Part shown: positions 11,420 to 22,064 of the stretch, in pieces
How positions within the stretch are numbered: the first letter of the stretch is position 1
Layout of the letters: every line of letters begins with the position of its first letter
NCBI GenBank assembly: GCA_015680685.1
Contig: MNCI01037593.1
Coordinates: forward strand, 401,505-465,504
Length of the DNA stretch: 64,000 bases
Direction: 5' to 3'
Source: Gnetum montanum
Taxonomy: Eukaryota; Streptophyta; Gnetopsida; Gnetales; Gnetaceae
The notes under the pieces: model-generated
What the model saw: only the letters and a program-made list of their open reading frames with translations
What the model was told of the DNA's origin: nothing
Databases searched by the model: none
Translations under genes and position numbers: made by a program

Positions 11420-13315
11420 TACAAATGGCATTCGTTATGGTGGTTTTTAGCACTTGATATTTTAATTTAATTTATTTTGGCACATATGTATGATCCCTTT
11501 TATTGGATTTTTGTGTAAGCAGTGTCACTTGATGGATCATTGGTACATGGGATTCTACATTGTACATGTGGTGTGCTTTGGATGTTATGTGTTTGGAATG
11601 CCACTTGTAATTATTTGGTAAATAATTAATTAATTAATTATTTTTAATTTTAGAGTAGTACCATGGGATTATGTCCTAGTTAAGTATATTTAGGTTTGTA
11701 CTTTGAACCTTAGTTAGTATTTAGAGAGGACACAAATATTAGGTAGTACCTATGGTATTGTAGTAAAATAACTTTGGGGTGTAGAACCTTTTAAAAATAA
11801 TATTCATTTTGATTTTAGAATTGGAATCATATGTATTTTCTCTTGTTTTATTTTTCTATTAGTAACTGGTTAACTAGTTTGACTTTGGCATGTCCTTTTG
11901 ACTATAAATTCCTAGCAACCCTTCTATTAGAAAACATCCATTTGCTTCGATCATATTGAAAAAGAGTACTCTAGATAAGGAGACCCTATTGAATAGGATA
12001 AGATCCTCATACAAGACAAATTAGTATAAGTTTTCTCCTTTGTAGGTTCTATTTTAGATCTCACTTAGATTCAATCTTCTAGGTTCTAGGTTTAGAGCCT
12101 ATTCTTAGGAGATCTCAACCACACAAATGTTTCTATTAGCAACCCTTATAAATAGGTGGGAAAATTTATTACAATACTCATATTTTATGTTTTTGGATTA
12201 AATTAGTTATTTTTCTTTCTATTTTGATAACCATTTGATGTAATGCATGTAGTACATGTATTTATCACATATGAGGTTTTGCATCTATATTTCTACAATT
12301 GTTGATATATAGACAATTGTAGAAATCTATAATTTTGTTGATATTTTAAGATTGTCTCATTAAATTTATTCCATTTTGGATTAATTTAAATTATGTTTAT
12401 TTTTGTTGAATTTCTAAGATGTTTCACTAGGGTTTCAATATTTGGAACAAAAATAACTCTACCATAATAACATTTATGATTTTATTATTCTATTACATGT
12501 TATTATTGTTGTTACCTATTGTTATTACTATTTCCTACAATCATTTTTTAGTAATTCAAAAAATATGAGACTTAGGCCTTATCAACATGTTGGACATATA
12601 ATTATAAAATTTAAAATTTCTTAACATTTCTCAACATTAGCAAGAGATATAGAAATCATCTTGTTTGGCACATATGAAGCTCAGGATTCATCAATACTTA
12701 AGTTTGTAGATGATTGTGGGCTCATCAACATTTACTAGTATAGGAAACTTAGGGCTTCTCAACACTATAATAATTCATATGTGATCAGTATGTTTTCTCA
12801 CTAGCCTAGGTTTGGTTAATTTAATTTATTTGTTTGCTAAAATTTTTTATAAGTTGGACAAATTAATAATTTATTTATTAGTTGAGCTTTATTTGTTTGT
12901 AATCCAAAATGTGAAGCATACGATGGTAAGTGTTTTTTTATTTGGTGGAGCTAGCATAGCAGGAGTGGTTGGTTGGTCTTAAATGGATATTTATGCATTC
13001 CTAGCAATCCTTCACTATATCTAGGAGTGAAGTCCATTCTACATTGGCCTTTAAACTAGGACACTACTCCATTATATCTCTCTAGATTTAATAATAAATA
13101 AATAAATTAGAAAATAATTACAAAAGGCATATCAAACACATAGCAACCAAAGCATACCACATGCCTAATGTAGTACCCCATGTGTCAATGATCCATTGAG
13201 TACTTAATACCTGCTTACTCAAAACTCCAAGAAAAGGGTTAGTGCACATATACTAAAATAACATAATTAAAATATCAAATGCTATAGACCACCAAAATGA
13301 ATATGATTGAATCAT
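11420..13315. repeat. Element with long inverted terminal repeats (arms about 270 bp)
   Basis: The left arm (about 11420-11690) and the right arm (about 13040-13315) are reverse complements of each other with many mismatches. Shared blocks include TTGATATTTTAATT, GATGGATCATTG, TACATGGGATTCTACATT against its decayed partner, TGTGGTGTGCTTTGG, and GTCCTAGTT. They enclose about 1.35 kb. The interior has a possible TATA box (CTATAAATTCCTAGC near 11905) and no clear ORF. It could be a Mutator-type or foldback element, or two inverted solo LTRs. No target duplication was identified, so the class is open. Confidence 0.55.
12560..12775. repeat. Degenerate tandem repeat, about 50-60 bp unit
   Basis: Related words recur four times: GACTTAGGCCTTATCAACAT, AGCTCAGGATTCATCAATAC, TTGTGGGCTCATCAACATTT and AACTTAGGGCTTCTCAACAC. 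It lies inside the inverted-repeat element. Confidence 0.4.
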
Positions 13316-13359
13316 AGAAAGGTCAACATAGTTAGTAGATGAACTTAAAAAAATTAAAA

Positions 13360-14655
13360 CAACGTGTCATTTTTGCCATATAACTTGGAGAAGCATCGAG
13401 CATTTATTTTTCAAGGAAATTCTAAGAATAGTTCAATTTAGCCAAGATAAATAAGAAAGAAAAAGAGTATTAGCCATTTGGTAAAAAATGAAGTCTAACT
13501 AGCTTCTTCTAGCTCTTTATACCATCAATTTAATCCAATAATCCTTTTTACAGATAGAGCTAATGATTGGTCATAAAGGCTACCAATTCCAAGGTCACCT
13601 TCCTCTTTGTGAAGAGCATAAACATTTAACCTAGCTCAAGTAAATCCACAACCAAAATTATTATTTCTCCAAATATAACTTCTAATAATTCTGAGTTATC
13701 AAAGAATTGCATTTTTTTTATATGAGAAAGGAAAAGAGTAAACATAGATGGATGAAAGAATGTGCTTTATAAAATAATTCTTCCAGGAAGATAAAGGTGC
13801 CATTTAGACTAGTTATCCACTAATGGTATAGCACTCTACACAACTAAAACCCATAATTATGAAATTTTTGGAATAATAGCAAAAGCTATGATAAAAATTT
13901 TAAAGGTCTCATGTGGTTCTATCCATCTCCAAACAACATTTTGGATGCTAAGATTAAAAAGCCTATAAAAAAATTTAATGTTACTAGACTTTTTCTAGTT
14001 AATTTGTTAGCCAGAAGCATCATAGTAAGTTTGAATTATTTTGATAGCTTTTTAAATGTTTAAATAATCTTCTTGTAGCATTTGAAACGTATCGTTTGCA
14101 AACTAACTAATATTAATGCAATCTAAATTAAACAAAAGAGTGATACCATGAATATTCTTCATTCTAGATTCAAAATCAAAGGCATAGCCCAATACAATAA
14201 TTACAATAATAAAAAAAATGGATAATAGAACAATCTTGAACAATAGATCTTTGTAACAAAAAAATTAGCATCAAAGAAATTTCCATTACTAGAGATTCTA
14301 TCTATAAAAAACATGAATAAATGAGATTCCTAATTGCATATGCTTAAGAGTTATAAGAATAAAAGGTCATTCAATCTAATCATTAGCTTTAGCAAAATCA
14401 AAATTAAGAAGAAAGTAGTGATGCCTAGATTCTTTAGCCTAATTCAAAGATTTAGTGAGTGTTAGAGCATTGTCTAAAACTTGTTTTCCAAGAACAAATG
14501 TGGCTATTTCTAGTTAAAAGCTTTGAAGATATTCTTTGAAATCTTGTAAGCTACTGCTTTAGTAATAATTGTATATGTAATTTCAGATAGTATGATGGGA
14601 TGTGAATTCCTCATCAAATGAAGATCTTCTTCCTTTAATAATGGTTTAATAATAC
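13360..14655 (-). mobile_element. L1-type LINE, fragment 3 (RT C-terminal half and 3' part)
   Basis: The minus strand reads, after the X insertion, LHLMRNSHPIILSEITY (the 'DxRPIxLxNxxYK' block), then AVAYKISKNI, FLENKF-TML, FAKANDWIEW (the palm 'DxxKAYDxVxWxFL' block, first Asp changed to Ala) and QIN-KKSS. A block RNNNFGCGF is followed by LHKEEGDLGIGSL, the 'PKxxGGLGIRxL' motif after the LINE RT. The fragment is contiguous in frame with fragment 2 at 43207-44600 once element X is removed. Plant L1 RT copies the element into genomic nicks; this one is dead from many stops and frameshifts. Confidence 0.8.
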
Positions 14656-15230
14656 TATGACATCCCATGCTCATATTTCATGTCAAATGTCAAATATAAA
14701 ATATATTAGACATTATGCATATGAAGAAAATATACCAAATGCAAAATTTATGTGATATTCAACATTATATATAAAAGAAATAATAGGAAAAATACAGAAA
14801 GAAAAAGAAAAGAATGCTTTATTGATATGGAATAGTGTATTCTAATCATGCTGTAAGAGTGTTCCTTGGGATTTTCTTCCTTTGACATCTATCCCTTAGA
14901 GGCAATCTGGCATTGCCACCATGATTAGGCCAATAACCTAGCTAGAAGGGATGGCCAATCCACTTCCTATCCTACTTAACCCAACTCTTGTGACTTGCTT
15001 TTACTAGCTTTGCTACTCCATGCATGGCATTATCTCTAAGTCTGAGTATAAATTCTTTAGGTCAAACCCCCAAAGGTTACCCCAAGAGACACATTTGTTA
15101 TTACAACATGCCCTTTTGGGTGCTAATTACAATTGCCCTTTCAAGTCTTGTAATGATATCAATAACACTTGTTATGAAGAGGCATCATCTTTGTTAGGTA
15201 ATAGCATCATTTGGGAATGGGGATGTGATA
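14656..15230 (-). repeat. 3' LTR of element X
   Basis: It starts TATGACATCCC (expected TGTGACATCCC) and ends GGGGATGTGATA (expected ...GACA), giving short inverted ends. It aligns along its length with 36415-36561 plus 42775-43206, with shared words such as ATATATTAGACATTA, AGAATGCTTTATTGA, AGTGTTCCTTGGG and ATATCAATAACACTTGTTA. Confidence 0.85.
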
Positions 15231-15234
15231 ATAT

Positions 15235-15246
15235 ACCCCCCTTAGG
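15235..15246 (-). other. Polypurine tract of element X
   Basis: The minus strand reads CCTAAGGGGGGT just before the LTR start, the normal position and composition for the plus-strand primer of an LTR retrotransposon. Confidence 0.6.
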
Positions 15247-15642
15247 TTTCATTTTTCCTCAAATAAGTCTATGTCCACTATCTTTTTTTAGCTCCAATGC
15301 TTCTGTTATGATCCTATGCTCCAATAATTTGATTTCTCATTTGGGCTTGAAGTTGTTTCTTGCTTATTCTATAAACAAGAGATATTTGAGAAAAATATAT
15401 GGAAAAGTAAATATTACTCTATTAATATTTACATTATTTTCTTAAGATAATGATAAGAGGTGAATTAAAAATCTACCAAACACCAATCACTAGTTCTAAC
15501 CATGGTCACACAAAATGCAACTCGTATTAGGTTACCCAAGTGAATGGATGGAAAATTCTTAATCCCAATTTTTCATTACCTTAGATTTTTTTTACTTATC
15601 TAATTGAAATATAAATTAAAAATTAATAAAATAATAAAATCA

Positions 15643-16752
15643 TCAATAAAAGTAAGGGTGAGATACTTCCTGATCTTGATCAATGTTATGAACTAATGGG
15701 AGTAATTGTAATTTTTCCATAAGTGGTATATGATCAAATGGTCTTGTAGAGAATGGTAAGGAATGTTCTTGATTCTTCTCCACTTCTTCTCTAGAAATTA
15801 ACTCTAGTAAGTTGGAAGAGTCAAGCATCATACCAAATATAATCTATAGAGTCTCAATGAAGAATGTTGTTGACCCATCCTCATTAATCACTTCAAAGTA
15901 GTTGGTAAACTATGGTTCTTGATTAGTACTATTCATCAACATCATATGTTCCTAAATTCTAGAATCTAATTTATCTATTGAAGATTCAAAGTAAGCAAAA
16001 TATGCACTATTCAATGGAATTGCATGTTGAATTGATGGAAACAACTTCTTCAAATCAAGTTCATCTTCCAAGGATTCGTTTACAAATCCATATTTTAAAA
16101 ATTGATAGACACTACTTCCAACTTTTGCATTTAAGTCTCTGTAAAGAATAAGTGGAATTGGATCATTATAACTCAAGAGTAACTTATTCTTCACATTTCT
16201 TCTATTTTTTTAATCAAGTGTGCTCATTGACATAGTCTAACATCTGAACATGTTGATTTGGTAATTAAATGCATGTTAACCATGCATACATATCTTCCTA
16301 ATGAATGCACTTTTAGAATAACCATCAAGACTATGTGATTTTTCCAAAATCTTAACTATTCTTTCCTTTCCATTACTTCAAGTTCTACAATTTCAAAAAT
16401 CATATTTGTAAACTTTATTCAAATCTTTATACTAATTCAAACTTGGCTTCTTTATAAAAGATCATACAACCATCGATGTTGTGGTTTTTGCAATATGCTA
16501 ATCTATATGGCTCAAAAGAAGAACTTCCATAAGAACCTTTTTTCTTATAAATACCTCTATATCTCATCTTTTCCAAATCTAGTTGGAATTTATATAGAAA
16601 TTCCCATGGAAAGACTTCTTGTAGGCATAAAATATCAACATCCAAATCTTGTAACTCTACTAAAATGCATGGGTATTGATATTTATGCCAATCCAAGGCC
16701 TATGGTGGACATAGCGATTGTTGTTTCTCACTTGCAAAGGATCTAGACTAGC
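15643..16752 (-). pseudogene. CCR4-like deadenylase (EEP family) fragment captured in element X
   Basis: The parent family removes mRNA poly(A) tails with an endonuclease/exonuclease/phosphatase fold. On the minus strand come CPPQALDWHKYQYPCIL and DVDILCLQEV (about 16610-16730, with the catalytic Glu), YRGIYKKK, and DGCMIFYKEAKFELV (about 16430-16475). Then come IPLILYRDLNAKVGSSVYQF (about 16090-16160, the GDFN-site Asp and Asn kept), EP-FTNYF near 15890, and RPFDHIPLM (about 15720, the SDH site with Asp and His kept). The order and spacing match plant CCR4 homologs. The N-terminal SYNIL motif was not found. The middle (16200-16430) is badly decayed. No introns are obvious, so it may derive from an mRNA. 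Strong motif match; the exact paralogue is inferred. Confidence 0.8.
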
Positions 16753-16871
16753 ATGATTCTACACTAGCACCATAGGTCAACAACATAGTTTTGGCCTTTG
16801 TAGCACAATGAAGTCTATCAAGGGGCTTCCACATTAGCTTCCATGCGGTCATCAATGTAGATTTCACGTTA
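16753..16871 (-). other. Internal part of X upstream of the CCR4-like fragment
   Basis: This is continuous with 25252-25388 and 35109-36399 once A and B are removed. No gag motif was seen. An ATG at about 25387 on the minus strand, in GGCCATGAGTAGTGC, could begin the captured gene or an element leader; this is unproven. Confidence 0.3.
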
Positions 16872-16876
16872 GTTTT
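16872..16876. other. Target site duplication of element A, left copy (GTTTT)
   Basis: GTTTT directly precedes the 5' LTR and is repeated at 25247-25251 after the 3' LTR: a perfect 5-bp match, as made by retroviral-type integrases. Confidence 0.85.
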
Positions 16877-17679
16877 TGATGAATCATGATTCATTAGGTT
16901 GCGATATCACAACCTAGCTCGCAATATCATATATGTGATATTGTGGCTTCTGTGCATGCCTATAAATACACCTTAGATGCATGATGAAAAGGGGAAAAGA
17001 TTTTTAGCTAGAAATTAGTTTTTATTTTTTAGTCTTTCTCAACCCTTTCTCCTAGTGCATGGCCACAGTGTGATGATTGTAACTGTATGACATCCTTTAT
17101 TTGAGTGTGATGTACTTGGACATGAACATGACTAAAAATAAAGATTGAGATTACTTCATTATTGCAGCGTTCACTTAGTTTAATCATTTGATTGTTATTG
17201 TTATTTATTGCTTTTGTAGTTAATGTCTCTTCACCCTAAATTCCTTACATGCATAATGAGTACGACTTAATCATGAGCATGTAAGTGTTACTACTTAGTA
17301 ACCCAGTAGCATACCTAGGATCTGCACTTGGTAATCCCAAGGGTAGTCGTGCACAAGGTCTAAGATGTGTATGGATGATTAAGATGCTCATCACACGTAA
17401 GCTATTTTAGATTCTCTCTCCTATTTCCTCCTAGCATAGTTAAGATCATTTTCCATTGTCTCAAAAAGTAGCATTAGTTTAGGAACATATCATACACCTC
17501 ACTCTAGACTAAACCATACATGACAAAGCCAATACTAGTCAAGGTGGGAAGAAAGTGAACTACGATCAATGAGTAATGATCTAGATACCACAACTAGCCC
17601 ATCTACGGAGTTCAACTGGATTGTGCATGAAACACTCATATTCGTATGGTTGAGTGTTGGGGTACCTCACCACTCATCA
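16877..17679 (+). repeat. 5' LTR of element A
   Basis: It begins TGATGAATCATG and ends CACTCATCA. A GATATC-type palindromic array (about 16899-16952) is followed by a TATA box (CCTATAAATACACC near 16969) and a poly(A) signal AATAAAG near 17138. It is closely similar to 24411-25246. Confidence 0.9.
16899..16985 (+). promoter_or_regulatory. LTR promoter of A: GATATC-type palindromic array plus TATA box
   Basis: GCGATATCAC, GCAATATCAT and GTGATATTGTGG lie within 55 bp, each a variant of the palindrome GCGATATCGC. CTATAAATA follows about 20 bp later. The same array-TATA arrangement recurs in C, E and inside A at 21483-21570. Confidence 0.6.
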
Positions 17680-17680
17680 T

Positions 17681-17698
17681 TGGCACCGTTTTCATGGA
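17681..17698 (+). other. tRNA-Asp-type primer binding site of element A
   Basis: TGGCACCGTTTTCATGGA is a decayed form of TGGCGCCGTTGCCGGGGA, the site complementary to the 3' end of plant tRNA-Asp used by Athila elements. It lies one base after the LTR. Confidence 0.8.
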
Positions 17699-17810
17699 TG
17701 GTGCTAGTTATTTAGATTAGTTACATCATCCAAGATCATTGTAACAAAGTATTAATGATACATCTTTCAAAGAAAAATAATTTTAATTAAGTCACACATG
17801 GTTCATAACA

Positions 17811-20119
17811 ATGTCTCTCTCACAAGACTCTGACAATGCAACAACAAGTAAGGTAATTCATTGGAGAAGCAACAAATTATATCATGATGAAGATAAATTT
17901 TGGAGTACTTAACCTTATGCAGGAGTCTCCTATGTTCATGAACACCCCAACGATACTGAAAGACTTTCGTCATCTAACTCTAACACCTCTAGTAAGGATG
18001 AGACATCCCATAGAATGAGGAGGCCTGAAAGGCCTAGGACCTTCTTGATAACTAACAAGAACTTATTTGGGGATTATTGGAAGACCTACAAAATTCATAA
18101 CAAGTTTTACAGTTCCCTCTCTTCCTCTACTCCTTCAATGGTAGATTATGACATAGATGACTATTTTTCAAGGGATTGGTGTAGAGCTAAAAATCAGTCT
18201 CATAAAGAAAATTGAGAAATGCCAACATGAACAAGCACAACATCATATAAAATCACAAACTCACAACCTACTTAGTGATGATGAACCCTTGCTGGCCACT
18301 AAGAGCCTAATGCCTATACAAGAGGCTATTCAAATATCCCACAAGCATTACAAGGAAAGTCGTCTAACTAGGCTTGATTTAAACCACTTTCCTAAGTTCG
18401 CAAGAGGCTATGATTTACATTCGCAACATCATCTACAAGCCTTCTACAATGCCTATGTATGGAAAAATATTAATAATGGGTGGCAAAAACTTAAGATCTT
18501 TTCCATGACACTCATTGGCCAAGAAAAAGTTTAGTACAGATTGTTAAAACCCAAATCAATCTGTAGTTGGCCAACAATGGTAGAACTCTTTACTATATGA
18601 TATCTAACCTATGCTAGAGTGTCAGCCTTGAGGAGACAAATCCAAGAATGGAAACAAGAGCAACATGAACCCTTGGACATGGCCTTAGAAAGATATTATG
18701 CATTGTTAAACAACTGCCCAAGCCATGGGTTCTTCAAGGAGAGGCTAATGTACCATATAATAGATGGGCTCCATAATGAAACAAGGGAAACCCTAGGGAT
18801 GTATGCCCAAGGTCAACTAGATGAGCTACAAACCCATCAACTCCAAGAGCTTATTAAGTGGGTAGAAAAAGAAGAAGGAGAAATGGCTAAATGGGAGAAT
18901 GTTAAAAGCTCTCAATAGGACAAAAATCTTGAATTAGCAAAGGTCCATGATCATGAAGAGAAGAAATCAACTCACCTCAAGGAGGTGGAATCACCTTTGC
19001 AAATACTACAATCCCTAGATGAAATCAAGGCAAAGATCAATAAGATGGAATGGGTGCATAGAAAATATGGAGAATATGCTAGCAATAGTGGAGGCACAAC
19101 TATGCCAAATCAAGAAACAGAATAGGACACCATGCAACAATCAAAACAAAGGGTAGAAGATAATAAGAATAAGAATTCAATTGCCAACTTCTCATATGAA
19201 AGCAATGTTTGTCTGTACGATCACCCCAAAAGCCAACACCCAATTTTGTCACATTTACCTGAGCATTGGGAAGGAATGTTACATCCATATTTCATACAAA
19301 AATATCAAGTTCAACCACAATGGCAAAATCCCTAGTCGTGGGGGAAGCCATCACCAACCCAACCATATCCTTTGTATGTCCCAATGCCAAATGCTTACTG
19401 CATTCAAAACCCATATTTCTCTAACTGGATCATCATCGTCTACTTCACCTCATCATTATCATTCTCTAGAATACTATGCACTCATACCATTGCCACCAAG
19501 GTTACCACCTCATGTATCTTATAGTTTCCTCAACAACAATATTCTCATCCTTCACCTCCTTCTACATTGCCACTAGTTGTTCTAGAAGGGTTTGCACCAC
19601 AACATCAACCCACGAATGTTACTTGTGCTTTTACTATCAATAGTAGTGGGAACCCTTTACAACATTGAAGGCTTCCCTTCTTTAGAAATGATCATAAGAA
19701 GGGATACCATAGTTCCGAGACCACTGTATTCTCCAACTCAGCACAAGTCCAACATTGTGGTGCATATTCCTCTTCAAACCCAATGCCTTATGTTACCTTA
19801 TTAGGGCCACCACTTAATACTCCAACAACTATGCAGGCGAATGAATATAGCCACATGGGGAGACATGTTGATCCTTGCATACCATCTTATAGTCACAAGT
19901 ACCATAGTGGATCAACATCTTATAAATTTCCCCACTATGTCAACTCTAATCAAGTATGTGAACCCTAATGGGGTAAGTATGGTTGGGTCCCAATATTTTG
20001 AGCATGCAAGGATCCCAACCTTCTATTTATTAATTCTACCCATGATAAACCATTTAGTTATGGGATGTATCCTCCATTTTAACAACATAGAATTAATAAA
20101 TGTTTTTCCATTTCTTTAA
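17811..20119 (+). pseudogene. gag of element A (Athila-like)
   Basis: The ATG at 17811 lies about 130 bp after the LTR, the same spacing as in elements B and D. An N-terminal Ser/Arg-containing part (17811-18215) is followed by a gag core at 18360-18920: FYNAYVWKNINNGWQKLKIF, then QIQEWKQEQHEPLDMALERY, CPSHGFF, MYHIIDGLHNETRETL, QGQLDELQTHQLQELI and a charged helix. These are the 'FxxxPGESLxEAWxRFxxLLxxCPHHG' and 'FYxGLxxxTRxxLDxxAxG' blocks of Athila/retrotransposon gag. Residues near 19190-19270 hold a relic zinc-knuckle region. A Pro/Tyr/Gln-rich tail follows. Several stops and at least two frameshifts break it. Confidence 0.8.
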
Positions 20120-21470
20120 TTTTTCAACTTTTTTGTTTTCCAGTTTTTTACCTTTTATTTTATTGCTTTATCTTTTTGTCTTTTTATCTTTTATGAGTAA
20201 TCCCATCTACGAATAAAGCACTCATGTAACTCATTGGTTGATGTGTTGTTCTATGCTATCAAGTCTTGGGTAACTAATTATTTGGACAGCTAGACAACAA
20301 CATCCAGTCATCCATCCTATTAATAAGAGGTTCTACCCTGGGTACAATGATATTCCTAATCATCAAAATTGAAAGTATATTTGTACTCATTATACCCAGA
20401 GTAAAGAAGCATGGACCTAAGAGGGAATGACTAGTGTGTGACATCAAGGGACTTGTGGACTCTCTTTGGTGACATCTGTAAGAGTTATCATGTAGCTTGG
20501 TTGTACTAAGATCCTTGTAGATCTAATGAAAAATTGGAGTAAGAGTAATCAAAAGGCACTCAATCAAGGAAACTCAATGCTATTCTATGGCGTCCCACTA
20601 GAAAGACATGCACCCATGCCTGAAGGTAGGCAACTTCTCTAGAATAAGCATTCAAAAAAGAAAAGAGAAAAGAAGAGTGTGCCAAAGTGATCACACAAAG
20701 AGAAATAAAAGAAGAAAAAAGAGAGAGATGAAGATCAAAGTGCCACGAAGAAATTTCAAATCACTCCTGCCTTGAAAAAAATGCCAAGCGATTGTATGCC
20801 TTACTGTCATGGTGCCCTTATGGTTGTCCGTCATTGGATGAAGCAATGCAATGTTACTAATCAGAGGAATGGACTTGGCCTTAATTTCTAAGCAAAGGAT
20901 TAATGACACATTAATCATGTCTTACACTGAGGATTCATTATGCCCTAGGCTAGTTACCACATGTCCCACTCTTTGCAATCCCTTCATGTAATTGGGACTC
21001 ATGACTTTTGTAGCATTGAATTTATACCTCATCATAGTGGTACTTATGTGTATGTGTTTTGTGAAATTTTTGTAGATTACATTTAACCCTTCTAGTGCCT
21101 ATGGACATTTTAAGGTGGGGTTACACAAGGGCGTTATAGGTTGGAACCTGTTTTGGGGAGGATCCACTTGCGTGACTTTTGTAATTTGCACTCATCACAC
21201 ATTACCCTCACATCATTTTACACCCTCTAAGTATTGAATTACCACCATTCTTCTTTCCCATATCATCCTTCCAATTCAAGAATTCCTATGTGAAAACACA
21301 TGTCCTTTTTCCTCATACTCTTCATGAGTTTCATTATTAGATTTTATACCATTATCCTTTTTGTACCTTCAGGCCTAATTAATATTACCCTCAACCCTTT
21401 TCATCGACTTCCAATCCTTCATTTTTGATTTTGAAATTTTAGAAATTTATCAATTTTATTAAATACCATA
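20120..21470 (+). other. Non-coding or decayed stretch of element A between gag and the second promoter
   Basis: No protease, RT or integrase motif is visible in any frame. The part after about 21090 matches the post-pol zone of B, C and D (GGGGAGGATCC / GGGGAGGACCC words), marking the far side of the pol deletion. Confidence 0.5.
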
Positions 21471-21482
21471 CTCTCAATAGGC

Positions 21483-21575
21483 CACGATATCGTGTCTGGG
21501 ATATCGCATTTGACACGATATCGCTACCATGCTATTGCATACGCGATATCCTATCATGAAACTATAAATATGGAC
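21483..21575 (+). promoter_or_regulatory. Internal GATATC-type array with TATA box in element A
   Basis: The words ACGATATCGTG, GGATATCGCA, ACGATATCGC and ACGCGATATCC lie within about 75 bp and are followed by ACTATAAATATGG near 21562. This copies the LTR promoter layout in the middle of the element, about 490 bp upstream of the ATG of the second ORF. It may be an internal promoter or a relic of an older LTR. Confidence 0.5.
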
Positions 21576-21732
21576 CCCCTTGTGAATGTCAATGTCATTT
21601 GCAACTATTCATGAAGAGGAATTTTTTAAATTTTCTTCTATGACTTGCGAGTTATGCATCTCTTGTTCCAATAGCCATAACTCGCTCGCTAGCACTCTAA
21701 TTTTCATTCTGATCAAACTTGAAGTGTTCAGC

Positions 21733-21751
21733 TTAGTCGTGGGGGAGGGGT
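21733..21751 (+). other. Internal polypurine-tract-like motif of element A
   Basis: TTAGTCGTGGGGGAGGGG strongly resembles the 3' PPT of the family (CAGTCGTGGGGGTA). Copies lie at comparable places in C (37945-37963, minus) and D (61727-61745). It could be a central PPT or a duplication relic. Confidence 0.4.
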
Positions 21752-22064
21752 ACACTCTGAATTGTCCATAAATTTTTCAAAATTTTTCATTACCCAAAGG
21801 ACACTATCAAGGGTAATTAATTTTACAAAAATGATAAACATGTGCCAAAAATAACTTCATCTCCTCACGTGTACCAGGAAATTAAAATTGTGAAGCCACC
21901 TAATCAAAGTGGACCAAATATTAAAACCTTTTGGGAACATTTTTACAAAAATTCCTATCTTTAAAATCACACAAAATAAGAGACGAATTCATTAAGGTAA
22001 GAAGTAAGGTATAACTTAACTTTGGTATGCAACCTTGCTAATAACTAATCCCATGTGATTGTAG

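Noticed and set aside
15020-15445. 141-codon open frame
   Set aside because: It crosses the end of the X LTR and its polypurine tract. It has no domain and is not conserved in the matching right LTR.
18157-18534. 125-codon frame as a separate gene
   Set aside because: It overlaps the gag N-terminal frame and contains the start of the gag core after a frameshift, so it is part of gag.
20691-20918. 75-codon minus-strand frame with a hydrophobic end
   Set aside because: It lies antisense in the non-coding part of element A with no domain. The hydrophobic end comes from an A/G-rich tract.
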